Below are positions 1 to 7,206 of a DNA stretch of 64,000 bases, in pieces; position 1 is the first letter of the stretch, and the number at the start of each line of letters is the position of its first letter. This DNA comes from Haloarcula halobia (GTDB taxonomy: Archaea > Halobacteriota > Halobacteria > Halobacteriales > Haloarculaceae), in assembly GCF_029338255.1 (NCBI RefSeq), contig NZ_CP119787.1, forward strand, positions 496,001 through 560,000, written 5' to 3'. A program made the translations under genes and the position numbers. The notes beneath the pieces were generated by a model that saw only the letters and a list, made by a program, of their open reading frames with translations, made no database searches and was not told the DNA's origin.

Positions 1-457
1 CGTCGACGTCGTCGCGGGTCGGGAAGCCAAGCTGGGCGATGGTGTCCTGGCTCATCTCGTCGGCCTGCTGTTGCATCTCCATCATGGACTCGACCAGCTG
101 GCCGTTGGCCGCGGCGAACGCGGACGTGCTCATCACGTGCTTGAACGCCTCGTTGGCCGACTGGAGCCAGATGTCCCGGAACTCCGCGGGGTCGACGTCC
201 TGGCCCTGGGCCGCGTCGGCCGAGCGCTCGACCATCCGGTCGGCGGCGTCGAGCCACTCCTCGTAGGCCCGGTTGTAGCCCTGCAGCCCCTCGCTCAGCT
301 CGTCCTGCTGGGGCATGCTGTCCTCGACGGCGTCGGCCCAGGATTCGACGAACGCGGCCTGTGCCTTCATGTTCTGTTCCATCGAGTCGACGACCGCGTC
401 GTTCATCTCCTCGACCATCTCGGTCCACTCGTCCTGCATCTGGTTTGTATCACTCAT
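1..457 (-). CDS. phaE: PHA synthase subunit PhaE (3' part beyond window)
   Basis: PhaE is the small subunit of the class III polyhydroxyalkanoate synthase and works with PhaC on the surface of PHA granules. The visible 152 residues start MSDTNQMQDEWTEM and are acidic, Met/Gln-rich and helical, as in haloarchaeal PhaE. The C-terminus runs off the left edge of the window, so phaC, which normally follows, is not seen. The gene lies 46 bp downstream of phaP and 3' of phaR on the same strand, which is the known haloarchaeal order phaR-phaP-phaE-phaC. The family call rests on both sequence character and this order. Confidence 0.85.
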   Translation of the reverse strand, partial: MSDTNQMQDEWTEMVEEMNDAVVDSMEQNMKAQAAFVESWADAVEDSMPQQDELSEGLQGYNRAYEEWLDAADRMVERSADAAQGQDVDPAEFRDIWLQSANEAFKHVMSTSAFAAANGQLVESMMEMQQQADEMSQDTIAQLGFPTRDDVD

Positions 458-503
458 TTGTTGTAATTGGCGGGTACGCGCACAAAAAACGGCTGGTTCG
501 TTG

Positions 504-1067
504 TTACGCCTCGACGTCGACGTCGACGGCGTCGGCGGCCTGGGCCTGGACTTCTTCGACCTGGGCCTGGATCTCCTCGACCTGCTCCTGGACCTCTTCG
601 AGCTGGTCGCCGAACTGCTCGGCGGCCTCGACGGACTGGGCCTCCAGTTCCTCGTGGGCGTCGACGAGCATCTCGACCTGCTCGCTGACGGCGTCCAGGT
701 ACTCCTGGGTCATCTCGTCGTAGGCGTCGACGCCCTCGACCATCTCGCTTTCGACGTTGTCGAAGAGCTCGGCGTGGTTCTCGAGCAGGAAGTCGTACTG
801 CTCGTCGACGGCGCTGCGCATCTCCTTGACGGTACCGGCGACGCCGGGGACGGTCGACTCGATGGCGTCGAGGTAGCTGTGGAAGGCGGTCTTCGAGAGC
901 TCGACGCCGCGGCGCTGGGCCGACTCCTGGGTGTCGAGGCTGTCGATGAGCGCCTCGTTGACGTTCTGCTGGAACGCGACGCTCTGCTCGAGGGCCTTCT
1001 GGCTCTGGGTGATCGTCGCACGCTGCATCTCGAACGCTGTCGTGACGGGGGTGGTGTAGTCTACCAT
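504..1067 (-). CDS. phaP: PHA granule-associated phasin PhaP
   Basis: Phasins coat intracellular PHA granules and control their number and size. The 187-aa product is almost wholly helical, with a Gln/Glu/Val heptad-like C-terminal third (about residues 140-180), fitting an amphipathic coiled-coil coat protein. It has no signal peptide or membrane segment. The start MVDYTTPVTTAF lies only 7 bp after the phaR stop, so the two are almost certainly co-transcribed. The neighbours phaR and phaE support the name. The halophilic bias makes helix composition alone weak evidence, so the call depends on the cluster. Confidence 0.85.
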   Translation of the reverse strand: MVDYTTPVTTAFEMQRATITQSQKALEQSVAFQQNVNEALIDSLDTQESAQRRGVELSKTAFHSYLDAIESTVPGVAGTVKEMRSAVDEQYDFLLENHAELFDNVESEMVEGVDAYDEMTQEYLDAVSEQVEMLVDAHEELEAQSVEAAEQFGDQLEEVQEQVEEIQAQVEEVQAQAADAVDVDVEA

Positions 1068-1074
1068 TGGTGTA

Positions 1075-1374
1075 TTACTCCTGTGAGGTTCGCTTGACCG
1101 GAAGGACGACTGCTTGGACGATGTCCCCTTCTTCGATGTCGAGCGCCTCGCGCTCGGCGTCGGGGATGCTGATGCGACCGCCGCTCTGCACGCGGGTCTT
1201 GAAGGTCGCCATCTGACTCATCGCGCCGAGCTGGTTCATATCCATGCTCGGCATCCCACCGCCAGCGAACAACTGCTTCATCATCTCCTGCTGTTGTTCC
1301 AACGCTTGTTCGCTGGCCTGCTGCATCCCCCGGAACATCGGGGGCCACATCAGACTGTCGTCCTCGTCGGCCAT
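1075..1374 (-). CDS. phaR: AbrB/SpoVT-type regulator PhaR
   Basis: PhaR is the AbrB-like regulator of the haloarchaeal PHA cluster, known to control phaR and phaP transcription. The 99-aa protein has a Met/Gln-rich N-terminal half and a C-terminal swapped-hairpin AbrB domain (about residues 55-90: a GGRISIPDAEREALDIEEGD stretch). I chose ATG 1374 because a TATA-like element (TTTTAAGT on this strand) lies 27-34 nt upstream, fitting a leaderless transcript; longer upstream frames lack a promoter. Three 10-bp-phased TACCAT repeats sit just upstream of the TATA element and are candidate binding sites, so autoregulation is plausible. Confidence 0.88.
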   Translation of the reverse strand: MADEDDSLMWPPMFRGMQQASEQALEQQQEMMKQLFAGGGMPSMDMNQLGAMSQMATFKTRVQSGGRISIPDAEREALDIEEGDIVQAVVLPVKRTSQE

Positions 1375-1399
1375 CGTGATACCACCTACACCCTTCAAC

Positions 1400-1449
1400 G
1401 ACTTAAAACTTCCGCTGAATACCATCTGATACCATTCGTTACCATCAGT
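1400..1449 (-). promoter_or_regulatory. phaR promoter with three phased TACCAT repeats
   Basis: On the minus strand a TATA-like box occupies 1401-1408, about 27 nt from the phaR ATG. Immediately upstream of it, the plus strand reads TACCAT at 1420, 1430 and 1440, that is three direct copies exactly 10 bp apart, one helical turn each. That spacing fits a dimeric or cooperative regulator on one face of the DNA. PhaR itself is the obvious candidate, but this is inference. Confidence 0.55.
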
Positions 1450-1588
1450 TGGTTTGAGATAGGATACTCCTGATTTCCACCGCTCGGCCGGGTGAACACC
1501 GATTTCTGTCAATCCGGGACAGAGTAAACCGGCGTTTCTGCAGGGTAGACGGCTTCTATCAGTCGAGAACGATGAACCATCACCAAGG

Positions 1589-1595
1589 TTTAATA
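1589..1595 (+). promoter_or_regulatory. TATA box of the MaoC gene
   Basis: TTTAATA at 1589-1595 lies about 28 nt before the ATG at 1620, the usual geometry of a leaderless haloarchaeal mRNA. It is divergent from the phaR promoter across a 245-bp spacer. Confidence 0.65.
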
Positions 1596-1619
1596 GGCCG
1601 ACCGCTAACGTACGGGGCA

Positions 1620-2222
1620 ATGAGTTCTGAATCTCATCGGAACCCGCTGTTGGACACCTGGACGGAGACGTCTTCACACATGTTCAACAGCGTCGTGGCT
1701 GCAAACCGGGCGGCCTTCGCCGCGTTCGGTGTCCAGCACGATGGGGAGGACGTAGCGCCCGCCGACCGAATCGAACCGGACGAGGACCTCCCGGAGTGGC
1801 ACGTCTCGCTGTCGGCGGACCACCCGGACCACCTCGGCGTGGGCGACCGCGCGGAGTTCACGAAGACCATCTCTGAGAACGACATCCAGCAGTTCGCCGC
1901 CGCGAGCGGGGACACGAACCCGCTGCACCTAGACGAGGAGTTCGCCGCGGAGACCCGCTTCCGCGGGCGCATCGCCCACGGGACGCTGGTCGGCAGCCTC
2001 ATCAGCGCCGCACTGGCGCGACTGCCCGGCCTCACCATCTACCTCTCGCAGGACCTCGAGTTCCACAACCCGGTCCGCATCGGCGACCGGCTCACCGCCG
2101 AGTGCGAGATCGTCGAGGACCTCGGCGACGACCAGTACCGCCTGACGACCCGCGTCCTCAAGGAGGAGACCGTCGTCATCGACGGGGAGGCCGTCGTCCT
2201 CATCGACGACCTGCCGAACTAG
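1620..2222 (+). CDS. maoC: MaoC-family (R)-enoyl-CoA hydratase of the pha cluster
   Basis: MaoC/PhaJ enzymes hydrate trans-2-enoyl-CoA to (R)-3-hydroxyacyl-CoA, feeding beta-oxidation intermediates into PHA synthesis. The 200-aa protein has a 60-residue leader and then a hot-dog domain: TISENDIQQFAAASGDTNPL, followed by RIAHGTLVGSL, with the Asp and His of the hydratase-2 signature in place. It is divergent from phaR, as in known haloarchaeal pha loci. The start ATG 1620 is set by the TATA box. Its stop codon shares the palindrome CTAG with the stop of the convergent hydrolase gene. Confidence 0.87.
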   Translation: MSSESHRNPLLDTWTETSSHMFNSVVAANRAAFAAFGVQHDGEDVAPADRIEPDEDLPEWHVSLSADHPDHLGVGDRAEFTKTISENDIQQFAAASGDTNPLHLDEEFAAETRFRGRIAHGTLVGSLISAALARLPGLTIYLSQDLEFHNPVRIGDRLTAECEIVEDLGDDQYRLTTRVLKEETVVIDGEAVVLIDDLPN

Positions 2223-3061
2223 CAGAACGACCGGACCGCCCGGTTGAACCGCTCGGGGCGCTCGCGTGGGGGACAGTGCCCGCAGTTCTCGAATATCTCT
2301 ACCCGACCCTCGTCGAGCGACTCGCCCGCCCGTCGCGACCAGCTGGCGGGCAACAGCGGGTCCGCGCGGCCGTGGACCACCAGCGTCGGGACCCCGATCT
2401 CCGCCAGGCGGTCCGAGTAGTCCGTCCTGAACCCGTTTCGCTGGAACTCGTGGCGCTGCCAGCGCCGCATGGCCCGCACCGTCCGGTAGTCGACGACCGC
2501 GTCGACGTCCTCGACCAGTTGCTGTGGCGGTTCGGTCGCGCCCATGCTCCGGAGGCTCGCCCGGATCGCCGGTTTCGAGGCGCTCACGCCCTGCCAGAGC
2601 ATGTTCCCCAGCACCGGCGTCTGGAGGACGCCCGTCGCTGCCTGGCGCCAGTAGGCGTCCGACCCGAGGCCGTAACTGCCGACGAGCACGAGGCGTTCGA
2701 CCGGGCCGCCGTCGAGCGCGTGGCCCAGCGCGAGCGCACCGCCCATCGAGAGGCCCGCCAGCGCGGGTTCCGCGACGTCGACGCCCGCTAAGAACGCCGC
2801 GACCGTCTCGAGGTAGTAGTCGGTCGTGTACGCGCGGTCGGGCTTGTCGCTCTCGCCGTGGCCCGGCAGATCGGGCGCGTAGACGGTCCGGTCGGTCGCG
2901 AGCGCCGGGAGCGCGTGGCGCCAGGAGACCGTGGCGGCGTCGAGGCCGATGCCGTGGAGGAAGACCAGCGGCGGGCCCTCGCCGCCGGTTCGGTAGTGGA
3001 TGTCGACCTCCTCGCCGTCGACGGTCACCGTGACCCGTTCCGACCGTATCTCGCCTGTCAT
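2219..3061 (-). CDS. Alpha/beta-fold hydrolase
   Basis: A 280-aa single-domain alpha/beta hydrolase, probably cytoplasmic. Visible elements are the oxyanion-region HGIG (near residue 38), the nucleophile elbow GLSMGG (Ser near residue 104), the acid in HGRADPLLP and the catalytic His in NCGHCPPRERPE close to the C-terminus. The overall pattern resembles esterases, C-C hydrolases and related enzymes; the substrate cannot be told. The start MTGEIRSERVTV (3061) is preferred to an upstream ATG because the latter adds only basic residues. It is convergent with maoC. Confidence 0.8.
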   Translation of the reverse strand: MTGEIRSERVTVTVDGEEVDIHYRTGGEGPPLVFLHGIGLDAATVSWRHALPALATDRTVYAPDLPGHGESDKPDRAYTTDYYLETVAAFLAGVDVAEPALAGLSMGGALALGHALDGGPVERLVLVGSYGLGSDAYWRQAATGVLQTPVLGNMLWQGVSASKPAIRASLRSMGATEPPQQLVEDVDAVVDYRTVRAMRRWQRHEFQRNGFRTDYSDRLAEIGVPTLVVHGRADPLLPASWSRRAGESLDEGRVEIFENCGHCPPRERPERFNRAVRSFC

Positions 3062-3173
3062 TCTCCGACGCTCGGTGGCGGAGGGCAATCAGCCTTTCTC
3101 TCACGCATCCGACCGGTGAATTACCGTGTCGGTAGGCCAACGTTTCCCCCCCGCCGGGGTGTGTGTCGCTGTC

Positions 3174-4484
3174 TCAGTCGCGCCTCTCTCGCTCGTAGGC
3201 ACCATCCCGTTCGAGGCGTGCCTTCGCCCGGACGACCGAGGGGGTCCGGCACCGCCCCGGTTCGCCGGCCACCTGCGGGACGGTGCAGTTGTTGCAGCTC
3301 GCACAGAGGGCGTCGTGGCCCTCGAGCAGCCGGGCCCCGAGTCGCGGTTCGGCGTAGAACGGCCGTGCCATCCCCACCATGTCCGCCGCGGGTGGCCGCT
3401 TGCCCGCGCCCAGGAACCGGTCGCAGTCCGCCCGCGTCCGCACGCCCCCCTCCAGCAACACCGGGACGTCGACGCGCTCGCGGACCGCACGACAGAACGG
3501 GGCGTTCCACCCCGGCTCCGGTCCGAAGCGGTGCGCCTGCCACCGGTTCAACAGCTCGACCACCCGCGCACGGACGGGCCCGCCGAACGCGGCGGCGTAG
3601 TCGTCCTGCAGGTCGCTGGCCGCCCACGCCCGGTCCGGGAACGCGCCGCGGACGATGCTCATGTCCCAGAACGTCGAGACCTCCACCGGGACCAGCGCGT
3701 CGTAGCCGATCGCCGCCAGGCGCTCGGCGACGTCGACGGCCTCGGCCCGGGAGATGTACCGGCGGACGAACGCCGGCGCGACGGTCTCTGCCGGCACCTT
3801 CGTCACCAGCGGCACGTCCCCGGCGTGGTCCCGGACGGCGTCGTGGACCGCCTCGAGGAACCGCACGCCGTCCGCGAACTCGTCGTCGCGCCGGTTGTAG
3901 AACGGCGAGAGGAACTGCTGGACGAGGCTCATGTTCGCCGCCGAGAGGTGGATGCCGTCGTAGCCGGCGTCGGCGGCGTAGCCCGCTACGCGGCCGAACT
4001 GCTCGGCCAGGTCCCAGACGTCGGTCGTCGAGAGCACCTCGGGGCGCAGCGAGACGATGCCCGCCCGGTCCAGCGCCCGAAGCTGCCAGGGCGGGTCGGA
4101 GACGGCCAGCTGGCGCTGGTCGGGGTGGCGCTCGCGGTACCCGGCGTGCCAGGTGCTCATGCTCCGGAGGCCGCCGTGGGCCAGCTGGACGAAGATGGTC
4201 CCGCCCGCGTCGTGGACGGCGTCGGTCAGGCGCTCCAGTCGCGCCACGAACGCCGGGTCGTGCACGCGAGTCATGTTCGGCGCGGCACACCCGCCCCTGT
4301 CGGTGACGATGCTCGCACCCTGGAAGACGAGGCCGACTCCCGAATCGGCCGTCGGGACGAGCTCGTCGACGAGCGTCTCGACGGCGTCGGGACCGTTGCC
4401 CGCACACTCCAGAACGGGCGCGCGGTACAGGCGGTTCGGGAGCGACAGGCCGCCGACGCTCACGGGGTCCGTGAGTGCCGTCAC
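3174..4484 (-). CDS. Old-yellow-enzyme family NADH:flavin oxidoreductase
   Basis: FMN-dependent TIM-barrel oxidoreductase of the 2,4-dienoyl-CoA reductase / old yellow enzyme group, 436 aa. Family features are LSLPNRLYRAPV at the N-terminus, the FVQLAHGG substrate loop, the HLSAANMSLVQQFLSP helix and a C-terminal LCASCNNC cluster with a further Cys about 12 residues on, which resembles the iron-sulfur site of dienoyl-CoA reductase-type members, although the spacing (CxxCxxC) is slightly shorter. The C-terminal Rossmann domains of full-length FadH are absent. The only start that fits is GTG 4484 (VTALTDPVSVGG). Confidence 0.8.
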   Translation of the reverse strand: MTALTDPVSVGGLSLPNRLYRAPVLECAGNGPDAVETLVDELVPTADSGVGLVFQGASIVTDRGGCAAPNMTRVHDPAFVARLERLTDAVHDAGGTIFVQLAHGGLRSMSTWHAGYRERHPDQRQLAVSDPPWQLRALDRAGIVSLRPEVLSTTDVWDLAEQFGRVAGYAADAGYDGIHLSAANMSLVQQFLSPFYNRRDDEFADGVRFLEAVHDAVRDHAGDVPLVTKVPAETVAPAFVRRYISRAEAVDVAERLAAIGYDALVPVEVSTFWDMSIVRGAFPDRAWAASDLQDDYAAAFGGPVRARVVELLNRWQAHRFGPEPGWNAPFCRAVRERVDVPVLLEGGVRTRADCDRFLGAGKRPPAADMVGMARPFYAEPRLGARLLEGHDALCASCNNCTVPQVAGEPGRCRTPSVVRAKARLERDGAYERERRD

Positions 4485-4634
4485 GGCACACCGCCCGGAC
4501 CGTGGCCCGACTCGAGTCCCGTCATGTGTAGACGTACCGTCCCGGCGAGGCAAAACTCTCTCGCCCGCCCCCCGTCGCCGGCGTCGGGCGCACACGGCTC
4601 CGTCGCTCGAATCCCGTCCGACGCAGTAGACGCG

Positions 4635-4690
4635 TTTATCAACAGCGGGTTCGTTGGCCTGCACAGATGGAGGGAACACGTGGCTGGTAG
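4635..4690 (+). promoter_or_regulatory. Promoter and 7-codon upstream ORF over the antiporter start
   Basis: TTTATC at 4635-4640 is a TATA-like box 27 nt before ATG 4667, so a leaderless RNA would begin with that AUG. The AUG opens a frame of seven codons ending at TAG 4688-4690, overlapping the antiporter GTG at 4680 in the +1 frame. GGAGG at 4669-4673 lies 6 nt before the GTG and is a good Shine-Dalgarno sequence. The main ORF therefore seems to start by ribosome binding inside the mini-ORF. Confidence 0.5.
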
Positions 4691-6617
4691 CACGCAACTG
4701 CTCATCCCGCTGGTCGCGGGTATCATCGGGCTGGGGGTGCTCGCACAGGTACTTGCCGCCAGGCTCAGGATGCCGAGTATCATCTTCTACCTCCTCGTGG
4801 GGGTCCTCATCGGCCAGCCGGGGCTGGGCATCGTCAACTCCGAGACGTTCGGCGGGGCGCTGTCGGCCATCGTCGGCCTGGCGGTCGCCATCATCGTCTT
4901 CGAGGGGGCCTACCACCTCCGCTTCGAGCGCATCCGCGAGGCGCCGGCCGCGACCTTCCGCCTGGTGACGCTGGGGGCGGCCATCGCGCTCGTTGGCACC
5001 GCAGTTGCCGTCAAGTTCGCGTTCGGCGTCGGGTGGAACCTCTCCGTTCTCATCGGCGCCCTGCTGGTCGCCACCGGCCCGACGGTCATCACGCCGATCC
5101 TGAACGTGGTGCCGGTCCGGGACCGCGTCGCGACGGCCCTGGAGACGGAGGGCATCGTCAACGACGTCACCGCGGCCATCATCGCTGTCGTCGTCTTCGA
5201 GACGGTCAACCCCACCACGTCGAGCGAGGGCCTGCTCCAGGCGTTCGCGCTGCGGCTCGGAACCGGCCTGTTCGTCGGCCTCGTCGTCGCGGGCCTCCTC
5301 TACTACCTGCTTCAGTACGTCGACCTCTCGCCGGGCGACGCCCCGCGGAACGCTCGCCTGCTGGTACTCGCCGGGGCGCTCGTCGCGTACGCGGCGGCCA
5401 ACACCATCGCGACGGAGGCCGGCGTCGCCGCCGCCGCGACGGCCGGGATCGCGCTGGGGAACATGGACCATCCCTACGAGGCGGACGTCGAGTCGTTCAA
5501 GGGCGACATCACGCTGCTGGTGCTCTCGTTCGTCTTCATCGCACTGGCGGCCCAGCTCGACCTGGCGGCGCTGTTGCGCGTCGGTATCCCCGGCCTCACC
5601 GTCGTCTTCGCCGTCGCGCTCGTCATCCGTCCGCTCCTGGTGTTCATCTCGACGGCCGGCGACCGGTTTACGACAAACGAGAAGCTCTTCATCAGTTTCG
5701 TCGGCCCGCGGGGCATCATCCCCGCGTCCGTCGCGACGCTCTTTGCCGTGGAGCTGAACAACGTCGCGGCAGAGCTGCGGACGGAAGCGGCGAACGCCAG
5801 CGGGGAGGAGGCCACGCGACTCGCCGCCGAAGCCGCGGCGCTGAGCACGCAGGCAGAGATTCTGCTGGGCACCGTCTTTCTGGTCATCTTCGCGACCGCG
5901 CTCTTCGAGGGCGGTCTCGCGCGATTCCTCGCGGAAAAACTACACGTCATACCAATGCGTCTGATAATCGTCGGCGGCGGTGAGGTGGGCCGAGCGCTCG
6001 CCGAGCGCCTCGAAGACCGGGGCGAGAACGTCGTCATCATCGAACAGGACGAACAGATCGTCGAACGAGGGCGAAACGAGGGACACACCGTCGAGATCGG
6101 GGACGGCACCGACACGGACGTGCTGCGTTCTGCCGGGGCCGACAACGCCAAGACCGTCATCGCCGCGACCGGCGACGACGACGTGAACCTGCTGGTCTCG
6201 CAACTGGCCAGCTCCAAGTTCGACGTCGACCGGATCATCGCCCGCGCGAACAACCCCGACAACGTCGAGGCCTTCGAGGACCTGGGCGTGCGGACCATCT
6301 CCTCGGCGATGGCGACGGCCTGGGCCATCGACAACCAGATCGAACGCCCGGCCATCGCCCACTGGATGACCGACATCGGCCGCGTCGGCGACGTCCAGGA
6401 GGTAGCGGTGACGAACGATGATATCATCGGGAAGTCGGTCCGCGAAGTCGGGCCGATGCTCCCCGAGGCCTGTCTCATCGCCCTGGTCAGCGGCGACCAG
6501 CACGGCGACGCGGAGGTTCCGACGGCGGACTACGTCATCCAGGAGGGCGACATGGTGACCCTGCTGGGGCGACGCGAATCGGTCCGGGACGGGATGGAAC
6601 TCGTCGGCAGCGCCTGA
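4680..6617 (+). CDS. Monovalent cation:proton antiporter (CPA family) fused to RCK/TrkA domains
   Basis: Membrane antiporter exchanging Na+ or K+ for protons, important for ion homeostasis in salt. The 645-aa protein has about 12 hydrophobic segments in residues 1-420 (Na_H_Exchanger fold; TGPTVITPIL and FISFVGPRGIIPASV helices). It continues into a TrkA-N Rossmann domain beginning at residue 426 (IIVGGGEVGRALAERL) and a TrkA-C domain from about 570. The RCK part probably binds NAD(H) or a nucleotide and gates transport. GTG 4680 is chosen for its GGAGG ribosome-binding site; longer upstream reading is antisense to the OYE gene and is not protein-like. Confidence 0.85.
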   Translation: MAGSTQLLIPLVAGIIGLGVLAQVLAARLRMPSIIFYLLVGVLIGQPGLGIVNSETFGGALSAIVGLAVAIIVFEGAYHLRFERIREAPAATFRLVTLGAAIALVGTAVAVKFAFGVGWNLSVLIGALLVATGPTVITPILNVVPVRDRVATALETEGIVNDVTAAIIAVVVFETVNPTTSSEGLLQAFALRLGTGLFVGLVVAGLLYYLLQYVDLSPGDAPRNARLLVLAGALVAYAAANTIATEAGVAAAATAGIALGNMDHPYEADVESFKGDITLLVLSFVFIALAAQLDLAALLRVGIPGLTVVFAVALVIRPLLVFISTAGDRFTTNEKLFISFVGPRGIIPASVATLFAVELNNVAAELRTEAANASGEEATRLAAEAAALSTQAEILLGTVFLVIFATALFEGGLARFLAEKLHVIPMRLIIVGGGEVGRALAERLEDRGENVVIIEQDEQIVERGRNEGHTVEIGDGTDTDVLRSAGADNAKTVIAATGDDDVNLLVSQLASSKFDVDRIIARANNPDNVEAFEDLGVRTISSAMATAWAIDNQIERPAIAHWMTDIGRVGDVQEVAVTNDDIIGKSVREVGPMLPEACLIALVSGDQHGDAEVPTADYVIQEGDMVTLLGRRESVRDGMELVGSA

Positions 6618-6688
6618 GCAGGCTCGTCGGACGGCGACACTCACGTCCCCGTAGAGGCTGGACCTGGCGGGACGCCGGACCGGGCGAC

Positions 6689-7141
6689 TCAGTCGTTCCG
6701 GAGCGTCTCGATGGCCGCCTCGTCGACGCCGTCGGTCCACGGCGATCCGTCGCCCTCGCCGTCTGTCTTGTACGTCCCGCGAGCGCTGGCTACGTGGTGC
6801 CCGTCGGCGTCGTACACCTCGACGTCGACGACGGCGACGCTGCCGCCGTTCCTGACCACGTCGGCCTCGGCCCGGAGGTCGGCCGTCGCCGGCGCGAGGT
6901 AGTCCATCCGCATGTCGACCGTCGGCGAGATGGTCCCCGACAGCGAGACGACGGCCGCCCCGCCGGCGGTGTCGGCGAGCGAGTAGGTGACCCCGCCGTG
7001 GGCGATTCGGGTGGCTGGGTTCGAGGAGTGTTCCTCGCGCAGGGGGAGTTCGGCCTCGGCGTGACCGTCCGCCGCGGCCGTCATCTCCATCCCGAGTTCC
7101 TCGACGAACGGAATCGCGTTGAAGGTCGCTGTGACGCTCAT
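6689..7141 (-). CDS. PaaI-type hot-dog thioesterase
   Basis: A 150-aa single hot-dog domain protein that probably hydrolyses acyl- or aryl-CoA thioesters. Family signatures are NPATRIAHGGVTYSLADTAGGAA (active-site His-Gly-Gly followed by the Asp helix) and the TVDMRMDYLAPA beta strand. No membrane segment. It is a stand-alone gene between the antiporter and the glycosidase, and nothing in the context fixes the substrate. Confidence 0.8.
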   Translation of the reverse strand: MSVTATFNAIPFVEELGMEMTAAADGHAEAELPLREEHSSNPATRIAHGGVTYSLADTAGGAAVVSLSGTISPTVDMRMDYLAPATADLRAEADVVRNGGSVAVVDVEVYDADGHHVASARGTYKTDGEGDGSPWTDGVDEAAIETLRND

Positions 7142-7206
7142 TGGACGGTCCTTGCGCTCGTGGCGTATAAGTCCACGAGAACTGCGAGCAACGGGCCCGC
7201 CGTGGT

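Noticed and set aside
3126-4680. Long open frame on the plus strand running from 3126 into the antiporter gene
   Set aside because: It is antisense to the old-yellow-enzyme gene, is rich in Arg/Pro/Gly low complexity, and becomes protein-like only from GTG 4680, where a GGAGG ribosome-binding site lies.
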